From positions 178,912-242,911 of the forward strand of contig CAVYON010000071.1 in NCBI GenBank assembly GCA_963770035.1: a DNA stretch of 64,000 bases, written 5' to 3'. Below, one piece after another: positions 52,799-61,360 of this stretch (positions are counted from its first letter, which is position 1; every line of letters starts with the position of its first letter). A program made the translations under genes and the position numbers. The DNA is from Roseiarcus sp963770035 (GTDB lineage: Bacteria; Pseudomonadota; Alphaproteobacteria; Rhizobiales; Beijerinckiaceae). The notes under the pieces are model-generated. The model did no database searches. It had not been told where the DNA came from and worked only from the letters and a program-made list of their open reading frames with translations.

Positions 52799-53611
52799 AT
52801 GTCTGATGTTGTACAACTTGACTTGTTTGGACGCCGGCCTGATTTCGACCGGCCTCCCAACGCGGCGCCGCCGCAACCCCTTCTCCTTCAGGAAATATCG
52901 GACGAAGGGCTGATTGCCGCAATTCCCGAAGCAACGCTGGCCGACGCCTGCGGGTTGGCGACGGAAGCAGGAAAGCGGGGGCTGCACGCCGCCATTCCTG
53001 CGCTCACGTCTCTCTGCAATCGCTTTGCGGGTTATGGAATTGACGTCGGAGTGCCCGAACAAGCTGCCGCGCTCGAGGCGCTCGGAGGGATTGGTGGCCC
53101 CGAGGCCTCATCTGCCATTGCCCAATTGATTGCCAAGAGAATCGTTCTAGGTCCGACTTTGGTCGTGGCGATCGCTATCGCTTCGCAACTCCGCGTTATC
53201 TTTCCGACCGACATTGCCCTCGCGTTTCTCCGGGATTCGAATCCCTCGGTTCGGGCGCTCGCCTGCGACTGTGTCCGTGCGGGATACGAAGTCGTATCGA
53301 CTTTGATTGCGATGCTTGACGACCCGGATGGCGAAGTGTCAGCCGCTGCTGCATGCGCACTTGGGCGAATGGGAAGAGTGGAGGCGCGGATATATTTGAA
53401 GCGCTATTTAACGGAAAGGCCTTCGGCCCGCGTGGTCGAGGCCTTGGCTGAAGTTGCGGATGACGAAGCCATCGTATTGCTCGCGCGGGTCGGCCGGGCT
53501 CGCTTGGACTTGACGCTTTCAATCATCTCCGCGCTTGAAGAAGTCGACACCTCCAGGGCTGCGTCCGCAGCCTCCGGGCTGAAAGAGTTTGTGTCCAAGG
53601 TCGAACGTTGA
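52799..53611 (+). CDS. HEAT-repeat protein
   Basis: The 270-residue protein starts 'MSDVVQLDLFGRRPDFDRPP' and continues as helical HEAT/PBS-lyase-like repeats: 'AAALEALGGIGGPEASSAIA', 'NPSVRALACDCVRAGYEVVS', 'DGEVSAAAACALGRMGRVEA' and 'RVVEALAEVADDEAIVLLAR'. Such proteins are scaffolds; some adjust enzyme partners. The 'QLDLFG' head resembles the start of the 94-residue protein at 29440. ATG at 52799 is chosen as the first good start; no strong ribosome site is visible. The function is unknown. Confidence 0.7.
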   Translation: MSDVVQLDLFGRRPDFDRPPNAAPPQPLLLQEISDEGLIAAIPEATLADACGLATEAGKRGLHAAIPALTSLCNRFAGYGIDVGVPEQAAALEALGGIGGPEASSAIAQLIAKRIVLGPTLVVAIAIASQLRVIFPTDIALAFLRDSNPSVRALACDCVRAGYEVVSTLIAMLDDPDGEVSAAAACALGRMGRVEARIYLKRYLTERPSARVVEALAEVADDEAIVLLARVGRARLDLTLSIISALEEVDTSRAASAASGLKEFVSKVER

Positions 53612-53730
53612 GCCGAGAGGCGAAACCGTTCGAACCTATGGCTCACAGCGATATTTTCCGTTCGGAACAAGGGGCTGCCTATATTGTCAAAGTAGACGGC
53701 TGCAGGTCGCGATTGCGCAGCGAGGTCGCG

Positions 53731-54831
53731 TCACGATGGCTCCGGCGCCGCGAACACCGCGCAGGCCGCCGCGATGCCGCGCAGCTCATGGCTCCCGAGC
53801 GCGACGAGCGGCGCGTCGGTCTCGGCCGCGAACGCGCCCGACGCGAGCACGGTCCTTTGAAGCGGCCGGCACAACCCTTCGAGGCGGCTGACCAGGTTGA
53901 CGGCGGTCCCGATCGCGGTGAAGTCCAGACGATCGGCCGCGCCGATATTGCCCCAGAACATCTCGCCGAGATGCAGCGCCGCGCCGAACGGCAGGGGCGG
54001 AAGCCCTTGCTGGCGCCGCTCCCCGTCGAGATGCGCCATGCCGGCCCGGGCGGCGGAGGCGGCGCGAAGAGCCGCCTCGCAAGCGGGACGCGGGCCTCCG
54101 TCGCCGACCGGAAAGATCGCCAAAATCCCATCGCCGATGAACTTCAGCACCTCGCCGCCGAAGGCGTGCACGGCGCCGGCGATGCGGTCGAACCACGCGT
54201 TCAGCGCGGCGATGACCTCGGCTGGCGGATGGCTCTCGGAGAGCGCGGTGAAATTGCGCAGGTCCGCGTAGAGGAGCGCCGCGGCGATGGTCTCGCCCTC
54301 GTCCCGCCGCAGCGGCCCCGCGAGCACGCGCGCCGCGCTGCGCCGGCCGAGGTAGGCCTCGAGCGCCGCCCCGAGCGTCGCCCGCGCCGCCAGCGCCGCG
54401 ATCGGCGCCGCGGCAAAGCGCGCGGCCTGGCTGAGGTCCTGCGCCTCGTCCGAAGTGAAGGGGCGCAGGCCGCCCCACGCGAGGACCGGCGAATCCGGTC
54501 TCCGCCCGACGGCGTCCCCGTGCACGGGCCCCGCCGCCACGCTCATCAGCCACTGACGCCCGGCCTCGCCCAGGAATCTTGGCGCGGTCGGGCCTGCCGA
54601 GGCGAAGCCCAAGCCCTCGATCACCTCGCCGTTCCCGGCGCGCCAAAGCCAGGTCCGCCGGGCGATCAGGGGGTGGGGGACGTCAAGCGTCAGGGCGCCG
54701 CCGGCCAGCGGCAGGCCGTCCGCGACCAGATGCGCGCCGAGTTCGGCGAGCAGTTCGCCGGCTCCTGCGCACTCGGCCGCCGCATCGACGAGCCAGGCGA
54801 GCGTCGCGTTCATCCGAATGGGCTCGATCAT
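53731..54831 (-). CDS. class III adenylate/guanylate cyclase
   Basis: The 366-residue soluble cyclase has an N-terminal region of about 175 residues without a clear family, then the catalytic domain: 'AALLYADLRNFTALSESHPP' with the first metal Asp, 'EVIAALNAWFDRIAGAVHAF', 'GGEVLKFIGDGILAIFP' with the second Asp, and 'WGNIGAADRLDFTAIGTAVN' (substrate and transition-state residues), ending 'RTVLASGAFAAE'. It makes cyclic AMP (or GMP); Phe/Asp in 'RLDFTAIG' favours ATP. It is transcribed leftwards and diverges from the SRPBCC gene, 56 bases apart. Confidence 0.88.
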   Translation of the reverse strand: MIEPIRMNATLAWLVDAAAECAGAGELLAELGAHLVADGLPLAGGALTLDVPHPLIARRTWLWRAGNGEVIEGLGFASAGPTAPRFLGEAGRQWLMSVAAGPVHGDAVGRRPDSPVLAWGGLRPFTSDEAQDLSQAARFAAAPIAALAARATLGAALEAYLGRRSAARVLAGPLRRDEGETIAAALLYADLRNFTALSESHPPAEVIAALNAWFDRIAGAVHAFGGEVLKFIGDGILAIFPVGDGGPRPACEAALRAASAARAGMAHLDGERRQQGLPPLPFGAALHLGEMFWGNIGAADRLDFTAIGTAVNLVSRLEGLCRPLQRTVLASGAFAAETDAPLVALGSHELRGIAAACAVFAAPEPS

Positions 54832-54887
54832 GGTTCCCTTGTCGCGCGCGATGCCTATATCAGGGCCCCGCTCACCCGGAGGTATCC

Positions 54888-55349
54888 ATGACGGACTCCC
54901 TCGTCGTCCAACGTGAGACCTATATACCCGCTCCGCGCGCCACTGTTTTCGCCTTCCTGACCGATCCGGACAAGATCCTGAACTGGATGGGCGCCGAAGC
55001 GACGACCGAGCCGCATGCCGGCGGCCTCTATCTCGTCAAGGGGATCAGCGGCGACCCCAGCCGCGTAGCGCGAGGCTCTTTCAAGGAGGTGGTGCCGGTC
55101 CACCGTCTCGCCTACAGCTTCGGCTGGGATGCGAACGAGGAGGTCCCGCCGGGATCGAGCCTGGTCGAGATCGATCTCCTGGAGCGGGGCCCCGGCACGC
55201 TCATCCGCTTTACCCACAGCGGCCTGCCGAACGCCACCCAATGCGCTCAGCACGATGCGGGGTGGCAGCACTACATCGCCCGTCTAGCCGTCGCAGCCGC
55301 GGGAGGATCGCCCGGCGACGATCTCTGGGCGCCGGGCGGCGAAATGTGA
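54888..55349 (+). CDS. SRPBCC (AHSA1-type) protein
   Basis: The 153-residue protein begins 'MTDSLVVQRETYIPAPRATV' and continues 'FAFLTDPDKILNWMGAEATT', 'GGLYLVKGISGDPSRVARGS', 'VVPVHRLAYSFGWDANEEVP', 'GTLIRFTHSGLPNATQCAQH' and 'DAGWQHYIARLAVAAAGG'. This is the Bet v1-like helix-grip fold of the AHSA1/SRPBCC group, which binds hydrophobic ligands. Such genes often sit beside an ArsR regulator; none is here. GGAGGTATCC precedes the ATG. Confidence 0.88.
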   Translation: MTDSLVVQRETYIPAPRATVFAFLTDPDKILNWMGAEATTEPHAGGLYLVKGISGDPSRVARGSFKEVVPVHRLAYSFGWDANEEVPPGSSLVEIDLLERGPGTLIRFTHSGLPNATQCAQHDAGWQHYIARLAVAAAGGSPGDDLWAPGGEM

Positions 55350-56154
55350 GGGTGGTCCGGCGGCCTTTCGCGATTCAGCTCGTGGGCAAAACCTGACGAG
55401 TGGTTCCTCTATGCGGGGGCGCACTGCGCGGCGCACCGCGTCGGGCGGACTCGACGTAGAGCTGACTCCGACCAAAGCGCGCCTTGATCGAGACGCCCGC
55501 ACAACGGGCGGATAGCAGTCCTTGAAGCGCAGCCTTTGAACGGACGCTGGCCAAACTCAACGAGAGGCTTATTGACAATGTCGCGTTTCCGTCACGGCGG
55601 TCCTGCGTAAACGGCCCGTCGGGCGGCGCCCCCGATATACTCGAAGGACCGCGACTTTATGCTGCTTGACCGCTGAGCCCACCCCGCCCCAAGGTCGGAT
55701 GAGGCGAGGCCTCGAACGGAGCCTGGCGACGGCGCCGGGAAAACGGCTTTGAGGGAGGGTTCCATGACCGAGCGCAAAGCGATCGAACTGGTCGGATCCA
55801 TTGGAGAAGACCGCGGTGGTCGAGCGCGCCGCGCAAGTCCTTAGGCATCTCCGCGTGGTCGGCGCAAGACGCGGTTCCTGAGAACGGCAAGGTCCAAGCC
55901 TATTGCGCCAAGGTCAAGGCGTCCTTCAAGCACGAAGGCAAGGACCGAGACGAAACGCGCCCGCCGCCGCGTCAGGCGTGAAGCACGCAAGCGCTGCTAG
56001 TCGGCCCGCCCGCCGCTGTTCGATGAGGACCAAATATCTACGACGCCGCATCGCCACGCGGAAGGCAACTTTCGGGTCGGCCGCCGCCCGTCGCGTCGCC
56101 TCGCCCAAGCGGCGCTGTGCGAATGACCTCCGCGCCGAGCCCTAGAGGCATATC
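55350..56154. other. long intergenic region with coding debris
   Basis: No intact gene. On the plus strand, from ATG 55764 (AGGGAGGG upstream), 'MTERKAIELVGSIGEDRGGR' ends soon after in a stop codon, and further on 'VQAYCAKVKASFKHEGKDRD' (55889 on) looks like the tail of a small basic protein. They may be fragments of one lost gene. The rest is GC-rich and featureless. The leader of the second phosphorylase lies at the right edge (AGAGG before 56155). Confidence 0.4.
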
Positions 56155-58720
56155 ATGAAATCCAATGGTGGTAGTGCGATGCTTGACCTGCCTCCGCGGC
56201 TGAAGGGCCTCGAGTTCCTCGCCACAGACCTGCGCTTCACCTGGAGCTACACCACCGACTACCTGTGGCAAAAACTCGACCCGGACCTGTTCGCTCTCAC
56301 CAGGAACCCTTGGCTGGTGCTGCTGTCAACCAGCCCGGAAAAACTCGAAGAGCTCGCCGCGGACGAAGAATACTGCGAGCGGATCGCCTGGCTCCTGCAG
56401 CGCGAAGAAGCGTCGCGCACGGCGCCTCGCTGGTTTAGCAAACACCCCGGCGACAACGTCCTCAGGTCGATCGCCTATTTCAGCATGGAATTCGGCCTGT
56501 CGGAGAGCCTGCCGATCTATTCCGGCGGTCTCGGCCTCCTCGCAGGCGACCATCTCAAGGCGGCCCACGATCTCGGCGTCCCGCTGACCGGCGTCGGTCT
56601 TCTGTACCAGAGCGGCTACTTCCGCCAGGCGATCGACATGGATGGCGCGCAGATCGCGTATTATCCCTCCAACAACGTCTCGGAGCTGCCGATCGTTCCG
56701 GCGCGGGACAAGGATGGCAGGCGGCTGCGGTTCGAATTGGCGCTGCCCGGGCGCTCCCTTTACGTGCGTGTCTGGCAGGCCAAGGTCGGTCTCATCACGC
56801 TGCTGTTGCTCGACACTAACGATCCAGCCAATAACCCGGTCGACCGCTGCATCACCACCGAGCTTTACGGCCACGGCGACGAACTGCGGTTGCGCCAGGA
56901 AATCCTGCTCGGCATCGGCGGCTATCGAAGTCTTGCTGGCGCTCGGCAGGAAGCCGCAGGTCCTGCATCTCAACGAAGGCCACGCCGCCTTTGCCGTGCT
57001 CGAACGGGCCCGCCACTTCATGTCCGAGCGCGCAGCCAATTTCGAAATGGCGCTGACCATCACCCGCGCGGGCAATCTGTTCACCACCCACACTCCGGTG
57101 GAAGCCGGTTTCGACCGCTTCGACCCGGCGCTCGTCCGCCAGTACCTGCGCGGTTATGCTGAGGGCGTCGCGGGCCGCGGTGACGAAGGCTGTTTGAATA
57201 CTTCGTTCGACAAACTCTTGGCGTTGGGCCGCCACGATCCCAACGACGCCGGCGAACCGTTCAACATGGCCTATCTCGCCGTCAGGGGAAGCAACGCCGT
57301 CAATGCAGTGAGCCGACTGCACGGCGAAGTGAGCCGCCGCATTTTCGGGCCGCTGTTCCCGGGCTGGCCGATCGCCGAAGTTCCCGTCGGACACGTCACC
57401 AATGGCGTGCACGTGCCAACCTGGGATAGCGCCGCCTCCGACGCCCTGTGGACTAAGGCGATCGGCAAGCAGTGCTGGATGGGCGACCTCGAGGGCATGT
57501 CCGAACGCATCAGCCAGATTCCCGATGAAGAAGTCTGGCAGCTTAGAGCCGACAACCGCGCCGCGCTGGTTAAATACGTACGCGAGCGCTACGCTCGCCA
57601 GTTGCGGCGCGACGGCGCTACTGGCGATGAGGCAGGGGAACAGTCGCGCCATCTGTTCGACCCCAACCTGCTGACCCTCGGTTTCGCCCGCCGCTTCGCG
57701 ACATACAAGCGTCCCACCTTGCTGCTCGCCGACCCCGAGCGCTTCGCCCGCATTCTCACCGATCCGCAGCGGCCGGTGCAGATGGTGGTCGCTGGCAAGG
57801 CGCACCCGGCCGATGAACCGGGCAGGGCAATGGTCAGGCAGTGGCTGCAGTTCATGGAGCGGCCCGACGTGCGCCCGCATCTCGTCTTCGTGCCCGACTA
57901 CGACATTAACGTGGCTGAGGAGCTCACCCAGGGCGTCGACGTGTGGATCAACAATCCACGCCGGCCGTTTGAGGCGAGCGGAACTTCCGGCATGAAGGTA
58001 TTGGTCAACGGCGGCCTTAACCTGTCGGAGCTCGACGGCTGGTGGGCCGAGGCCTACGAGCCCGGCCTCGGCTGGGCGATCGGCGACGGGCAGGAGCACG
58101 GCAGCGACCCCGCATGGGATCGTCACGAGGCCGAGCAGGTCTATGACCTCTTGGAGAACGAGATCGTCCCGACCTTCTATCACCGCAACGAGCGTGGCAT
58201 CCCGGAGAAGTGGACCGGCATGGTTCGGTCGAGCATGGCGAAGCTGACGCCGTACTTCTCCACCAACCGTATGGTGCGCGAATACGTCGAGACCTACTAT
58301 CGCCCCCTCGCCAAGGCATTCGAGGAGCGCGTCGCGCGCGATGGGGCGGTTGGCGCGCAGGTCTTCGGCTGGCGCCACAACCTGAAGACCTTCTGGAATA
58401 CGGTGCACATTGGCGACGCTCATATCGAGCTACGCGACGATCACTATCTGATCAAGGTGTCGCTGCTTCTTGGCGAAGTACCGCCCGAGGACGTGCGCGT
58501 CGAGGTCTATGCCGAGCCCCAAGATGCGCCAAAGGCGGCGTTCTGCACCGCCATGCAGCGTCACGGGGAGCTCATCGGCGCCGCCAACGGGTTCGTCTTC
58601 GCCGCCACGGCGCCGAACGACCGGCCGCTGCGCGACTACTCGATCCGCGTCATTCCGAGCAACCCCAATGTCGCCGTGCCGCTCGAAGCGCGCCAAATCC
58701 TTTGGAAGAACTGTGGCTGA
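56155..58720 (+). CDS. glgP: alpha-glucan phosphorylase, short DUF3417-type (frameshifted near 56930)
   Basis: It reads from ATG 56155 with the N-terminal DUF3417 domain ('LKGLEFLATDLRFTWSYTTD', 'LWQKLDPDLFALTRNPWLVL') and the GT35 catalytic core: 'IAYFSMEFGLSESLPIYSGG', 'LAGDHLKAAHDLGVPLTGVG'. Near 56930 one base is lost or gained; in the other frame it continues 'IEVLLALGRKPQVLHLNEGH', 'AGNLFTTHTPVEAGFDRFDP', 'VGHVTNGVHVPTWDSAA', 'LGFARRFATYKRPTLLL' and the PLP segment 'FEASGTSGMKVLVNGGLNLS', ending at 58720. The joined length is about 854 residues, normal for the family. Catalytic motifs are intact, so the shift is probably an error. It phosphorolyses short alpha-glucans or glycogen, and differs in subfamily from the enzyme at 38208. 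Confidence 0.85.
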
Positions 58721-59538
58721 GAGCTCGCTTCTTACGCCTCACACGATCTCCACTTGAGAAGATTGGTGGTTCCGGACACGTCAAAGGGCGCGGCTCGCGA
58801 CCTCCTTAAGGCCCGTCTGAGTCCGCCGCCATCTCGTCGGATGCTGCGCCCGTGGAGGCTCCACACTTGGCCTGAGGCTTGGAGACGGAAAGGCGCGGGA
58901 CGCCAAGGCGCCGAGCAGATCGGGTAGCGCGATGTCCGCGCCGAACCGCACGACATGGCCCTCAAGAGGCCATAGCGCCCCAGACAGGGTGAACGTGAAG
59001 GCAGGGGCTGTTTCCAGGACACGTCATGACAACCCCGATCCGCGCTCCGATAACGAAACCTCAATGGCCAACAGGACTGCGCTTGAGGATCGCTGTACTC
59101 AACCGACCGCCATGCGACCCCGCCAATGAGCCTGACCTCGACTTCGGCGGGTCTCGACCGTCGCAAGGGGTCGTTGAGGCATCGAGGCAGCGCCACCCAG
59201 TCCCTTCTGCTGGCTGCCTGACTGCCACAACTGACCCGACCGAACCTGCCCGCGTCATTCACCGCCCATAGGTCGTACGCCGCTGCAACGGCAGCGGGGG
59301 CGGCTTAGTCCAATCCGTTTTTAGCTCACCGTCGCGGCCCGAAGGCCAGGCGATCTCACCAGCGCGATTGTGCGCCGCGACGCCGAGCTAAAAACGCTCT
59401 GCAATATGTGTCTGGCCCACTGCTGTCCGGTTGACTGAAGGGTCGTCTCTTGGAGATCGGCTGATTGGTTGGGTTTGCGGGGGAAGATGGGCGGTGTCGA
59501 CTTGAACCGAGTGGCAGGGCAGTCTCGCGGGTTTTCCT
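58721..59538. other. intergenic region preceding IS4 remnant
   Basis: No supported gene. A frame on the minus strand (58732-59262) is unlike a protein. At 59316-59396 lies a large inverted repeat, and the sequence just before 59539 probably holds the left end of the IS4-type element. Confidence 0.4.
59316..59396. repeat. 81-bp inverted repeat with 23-bp arms
   Basis: Arms at 59316-59338 and 59374-59396 match at 21 of 23 positions as reverse complements. The outermost bases are CGTTTTTAGCTC and GAGCTAAAAACG. The 35-base loop carries no frame. It resembles a miniature inverted-repeat element or the paired termini of a lost insertion sequence. Confidence 0.65.
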
Positions 59539-59982
59539 GTGGAGATGGCCATGTACTTGGGCAAAACGCTTTTCGCGCAACTCATGGATTTTGTGCCTTG
59601 GACGACATTCACGAGGATTGTCTCCCGTTATGGCGGCGACCATCGGGTGCGGGTTTTCCCCTGCGCCGAGCAATATCGGGTCATGGCGTTTGCCCAACTG
59701 ACCTACCGGGAGAGCCTGCGCGATATCGAGACCTGCCTGTCCGTCCAGGCGTCGAAGCTCTACCACATGGGTTTGCGCGAACCGGTCCGGCGCTCGACGC
59801 TGGCGGACGCCAACGAAACGCGCGACTGGCGCATCTACGCGGATTTGGCCCAGCGACTGATTGTCCAAGCGAGGAAGCTCTACGCCAACGAGGACCTTGG
59901 CCTGGACCTGACCAATACCGTCTATGTGAGCCTGAGCACGCAAAGCGACGGGTTTTCGGCGGTTTTTGATCACGGAATTTGA
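59539..59982 (+). pseudogene. IS4-family transposase, N-terminal fragment
   Basis: The fragment reads 'MEMAMYLGKTLFAQLMDFVP', 'CAEQYRVMAFAQLTYRESLR', 'DIETCLSVQASKLYHMGLRE' and 'RDWRIYADLAQRLIVQARKL', the DUF4372 N-terminal domain and the start of the catalytic domain of IS4-type transposases. After 'DLTNTVY', where the family continues 'A-L-D-S-T-T' with the first catalytic Asp, the sequence switches at about 59926 to unrelated DNA and stops at 59982. The remaining two thirds are absent. Insertion of the larger transposon explains the break. Confidence 0.85.
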
Positions 59983-60194
59983 TGGGTCAGCGCACGGTCC
60001 CCTCACCGAACGTGCCCAACGTGTCTTCTCGGAAGTATTCCTTGGTGAGACTGAAGGGCCATTCCTCGGCGCCGACCTGCGGATGTGACCGCCGGGAGCG
60101 CAGGCGGGGTCAAGGAGGCTCCGCGCCGTAGGCGTGGATGCCTTGACGCCGCCGAGCACCCGGCGAGGCTGGAGCGGTGGGCGGGCCGGCAGGC

Positions 60195-60665
60195 TCAGCC
60201 GTCGGCGGCGTTCGCCTGCGCTTCCAGCCGGTCGACGAGCTTTTGGAAGACGGCTTCGAACCCGGGATCGTAGTTGTCGGGGTGGTCGCGGATGACGGTG
60301 ATGGCGCGGCGGTAGTAGTCGGCGGCCTGGCGATGATCGCCGCGGGCTTCGCAGACCATGCCGAGGCGGTCGTAGCCGTCATGGACATCGGGGAAGCGGG
60401 CGAGCAGGTCCTGGGCGGCCTGCTCGGCGGCATCGAGATGGCCGGCGTGAACCATGTCGACCACGGCGTTGGACGCCTCGGTCAATTCGTCGAGTTCGTC
60501 GTGTTCCTGGAAATAGTTCGCCAAGGACGGCTGGCGCGCCGGCGGTGCGGCCGGCTGAGCGGGACGTGCGGCAAGGGCGGCGGCCTCGTCACTGGCCATG
60601 CAGCACTTCTTGTATTTCTTGCCGCTGCCGCAGGCGCAGGGATCATTCCGTCCGATTTTGGCCAT
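60195..60665 (-). CDS. SEC-C-motif/TPR protein
   Basis: The 156-residue protein starts 'MAKIGRNDPCACGSGKKYKK' with Cys-Cys following, the complete SEC-C zinc motif (C-x-C-x8-CC) at the very N terminus; a Pro/Ala linker and helical tetratricopeptide-like repeats follow ('NAVVDMVHAGHLDAAEQAAQ', 'GYDRLGMVCEARGDHRQAAD'). SEC-C motifs bind zinc and occur in SecA and in many small proteins of unknown function. The gene is divergent from the transposition genes, with only 31 bases between start codons, so promoters must overlap. Its presence inside the transposon suggests a cargo or helper role. Function unknown. Confidence 0.8.
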   Translation of the reverse strand: MAKIGRNDPCACGSGKKYKKCCMASDEAAALAARPAQPAAPPARQPSLANYFQEHDELDELTEASNAVVDMVHAGHLDAAEQAAQDLLARFPDVHDGYDRLGMVCEARGDHRQAADYYRRAITVIRDHPDNYDPGFEAVFQKLVDRLEAQANAADG

Positions 60666-60696
60666 CTCGCCAACTTCAGTTCAAAGGACGCACCCA

Positions 60697-61272
60697 GTGT
60701 ACCAAGCCGTGCTGGCCGACGCCAAGTTCCATGAGCAGCTTCTCGCCTTCGACCGTGATATTGCGGCCTCCGCCCGGGCAGCACGGTGCCGGCTTTGCGG
60801 TGGCGCGCTGCATTCCGGGTCGTATGCCCGCAAGCCGCGTGGCGGTCCGGCCGGGCTCGGCCGGGAGCATGCCGAGCGTTTCAGCTTCTGCTGCGCGGTG
60901 GATGACTGCCGCAAGCGCGCCACCCCGCCGTCGCTGCGCTTTTTGGGTCGGCACGTCTATCTCGCCACCGTGGTGACGTTGATCTCGGCGCTGATGCTCG
61001 GCGCCACCCCCTCCCGTCTGGCACGCCTGTCGGTCGTGCCCGGACTCGATCGGCGGACACTGGCGCGCTGGCGCGTCTGGTGGCGTTCCACCTTCACCGA
61101 AAGCCCCTTCGCGCCGGTCGCGATGGCGGCCGTCGTGCCGCCGCTCGACATCGCGGCCCTGCCGGTCTCGCTGCTCGAGCGGTTCGCCGGCGACATGCGC
61201 GAGCAGCTCGTCGCCTTGCTGCGCTTCCTCGGGCCGCTGACCGGCGGTGCATCTGCGATGCGCGCTTTCTGA
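60697..61272 (+). CDS. zinc-finger protein of the transposon
   Basis: GTG at 60697 has AAAGGA upstream and gives 191 residues. The N-terminal half is 'VYQAVLADAKFHEQLLAFDR', with a zinc ribbon: Cys31-x2-Cys34 ('CRLCGG') and Cys65/66 to Cys71 ('CCAVDDCRKRATPPS'). 'FLGRHVYLATVVTLISALML' and 'LARLSVVPGLDRRTLARWRV' follow, the latter a helix-turn-helix-like stretch. The layout resembles the small zinc-binding accessory proteins that precede DDE integrases, and it may help in end or target recognition. The precise family is unknown to me. The integrase start lies 88 bases downstream. Confidence 0.65.
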   Translation: MYQAVLADAKFHEQLLAFDRDIAASARAARCRLCGGALHSGSYARKPRGGPAGLGREHAERFSFCCAVDDCRKRATPPSLRFLGRHVYLATVVTLISALMLGATPSRLARLSVVPGLDRRTLARWRVWWRSTFTESPFAPVAMAAVVPPLDIAALPVSLLERFAGDMREQLVALLRFLGPLTGGASAMRAF

Positions 61273-61360
61273 CGGGCGCCACAAACCCGCAGAGGATGCG
61301 CGTCGCCGCCCCTCGGTGAGGTCGCCTACCGTCGTCTCGCTCATTTTTTGGAGGGCGAGC

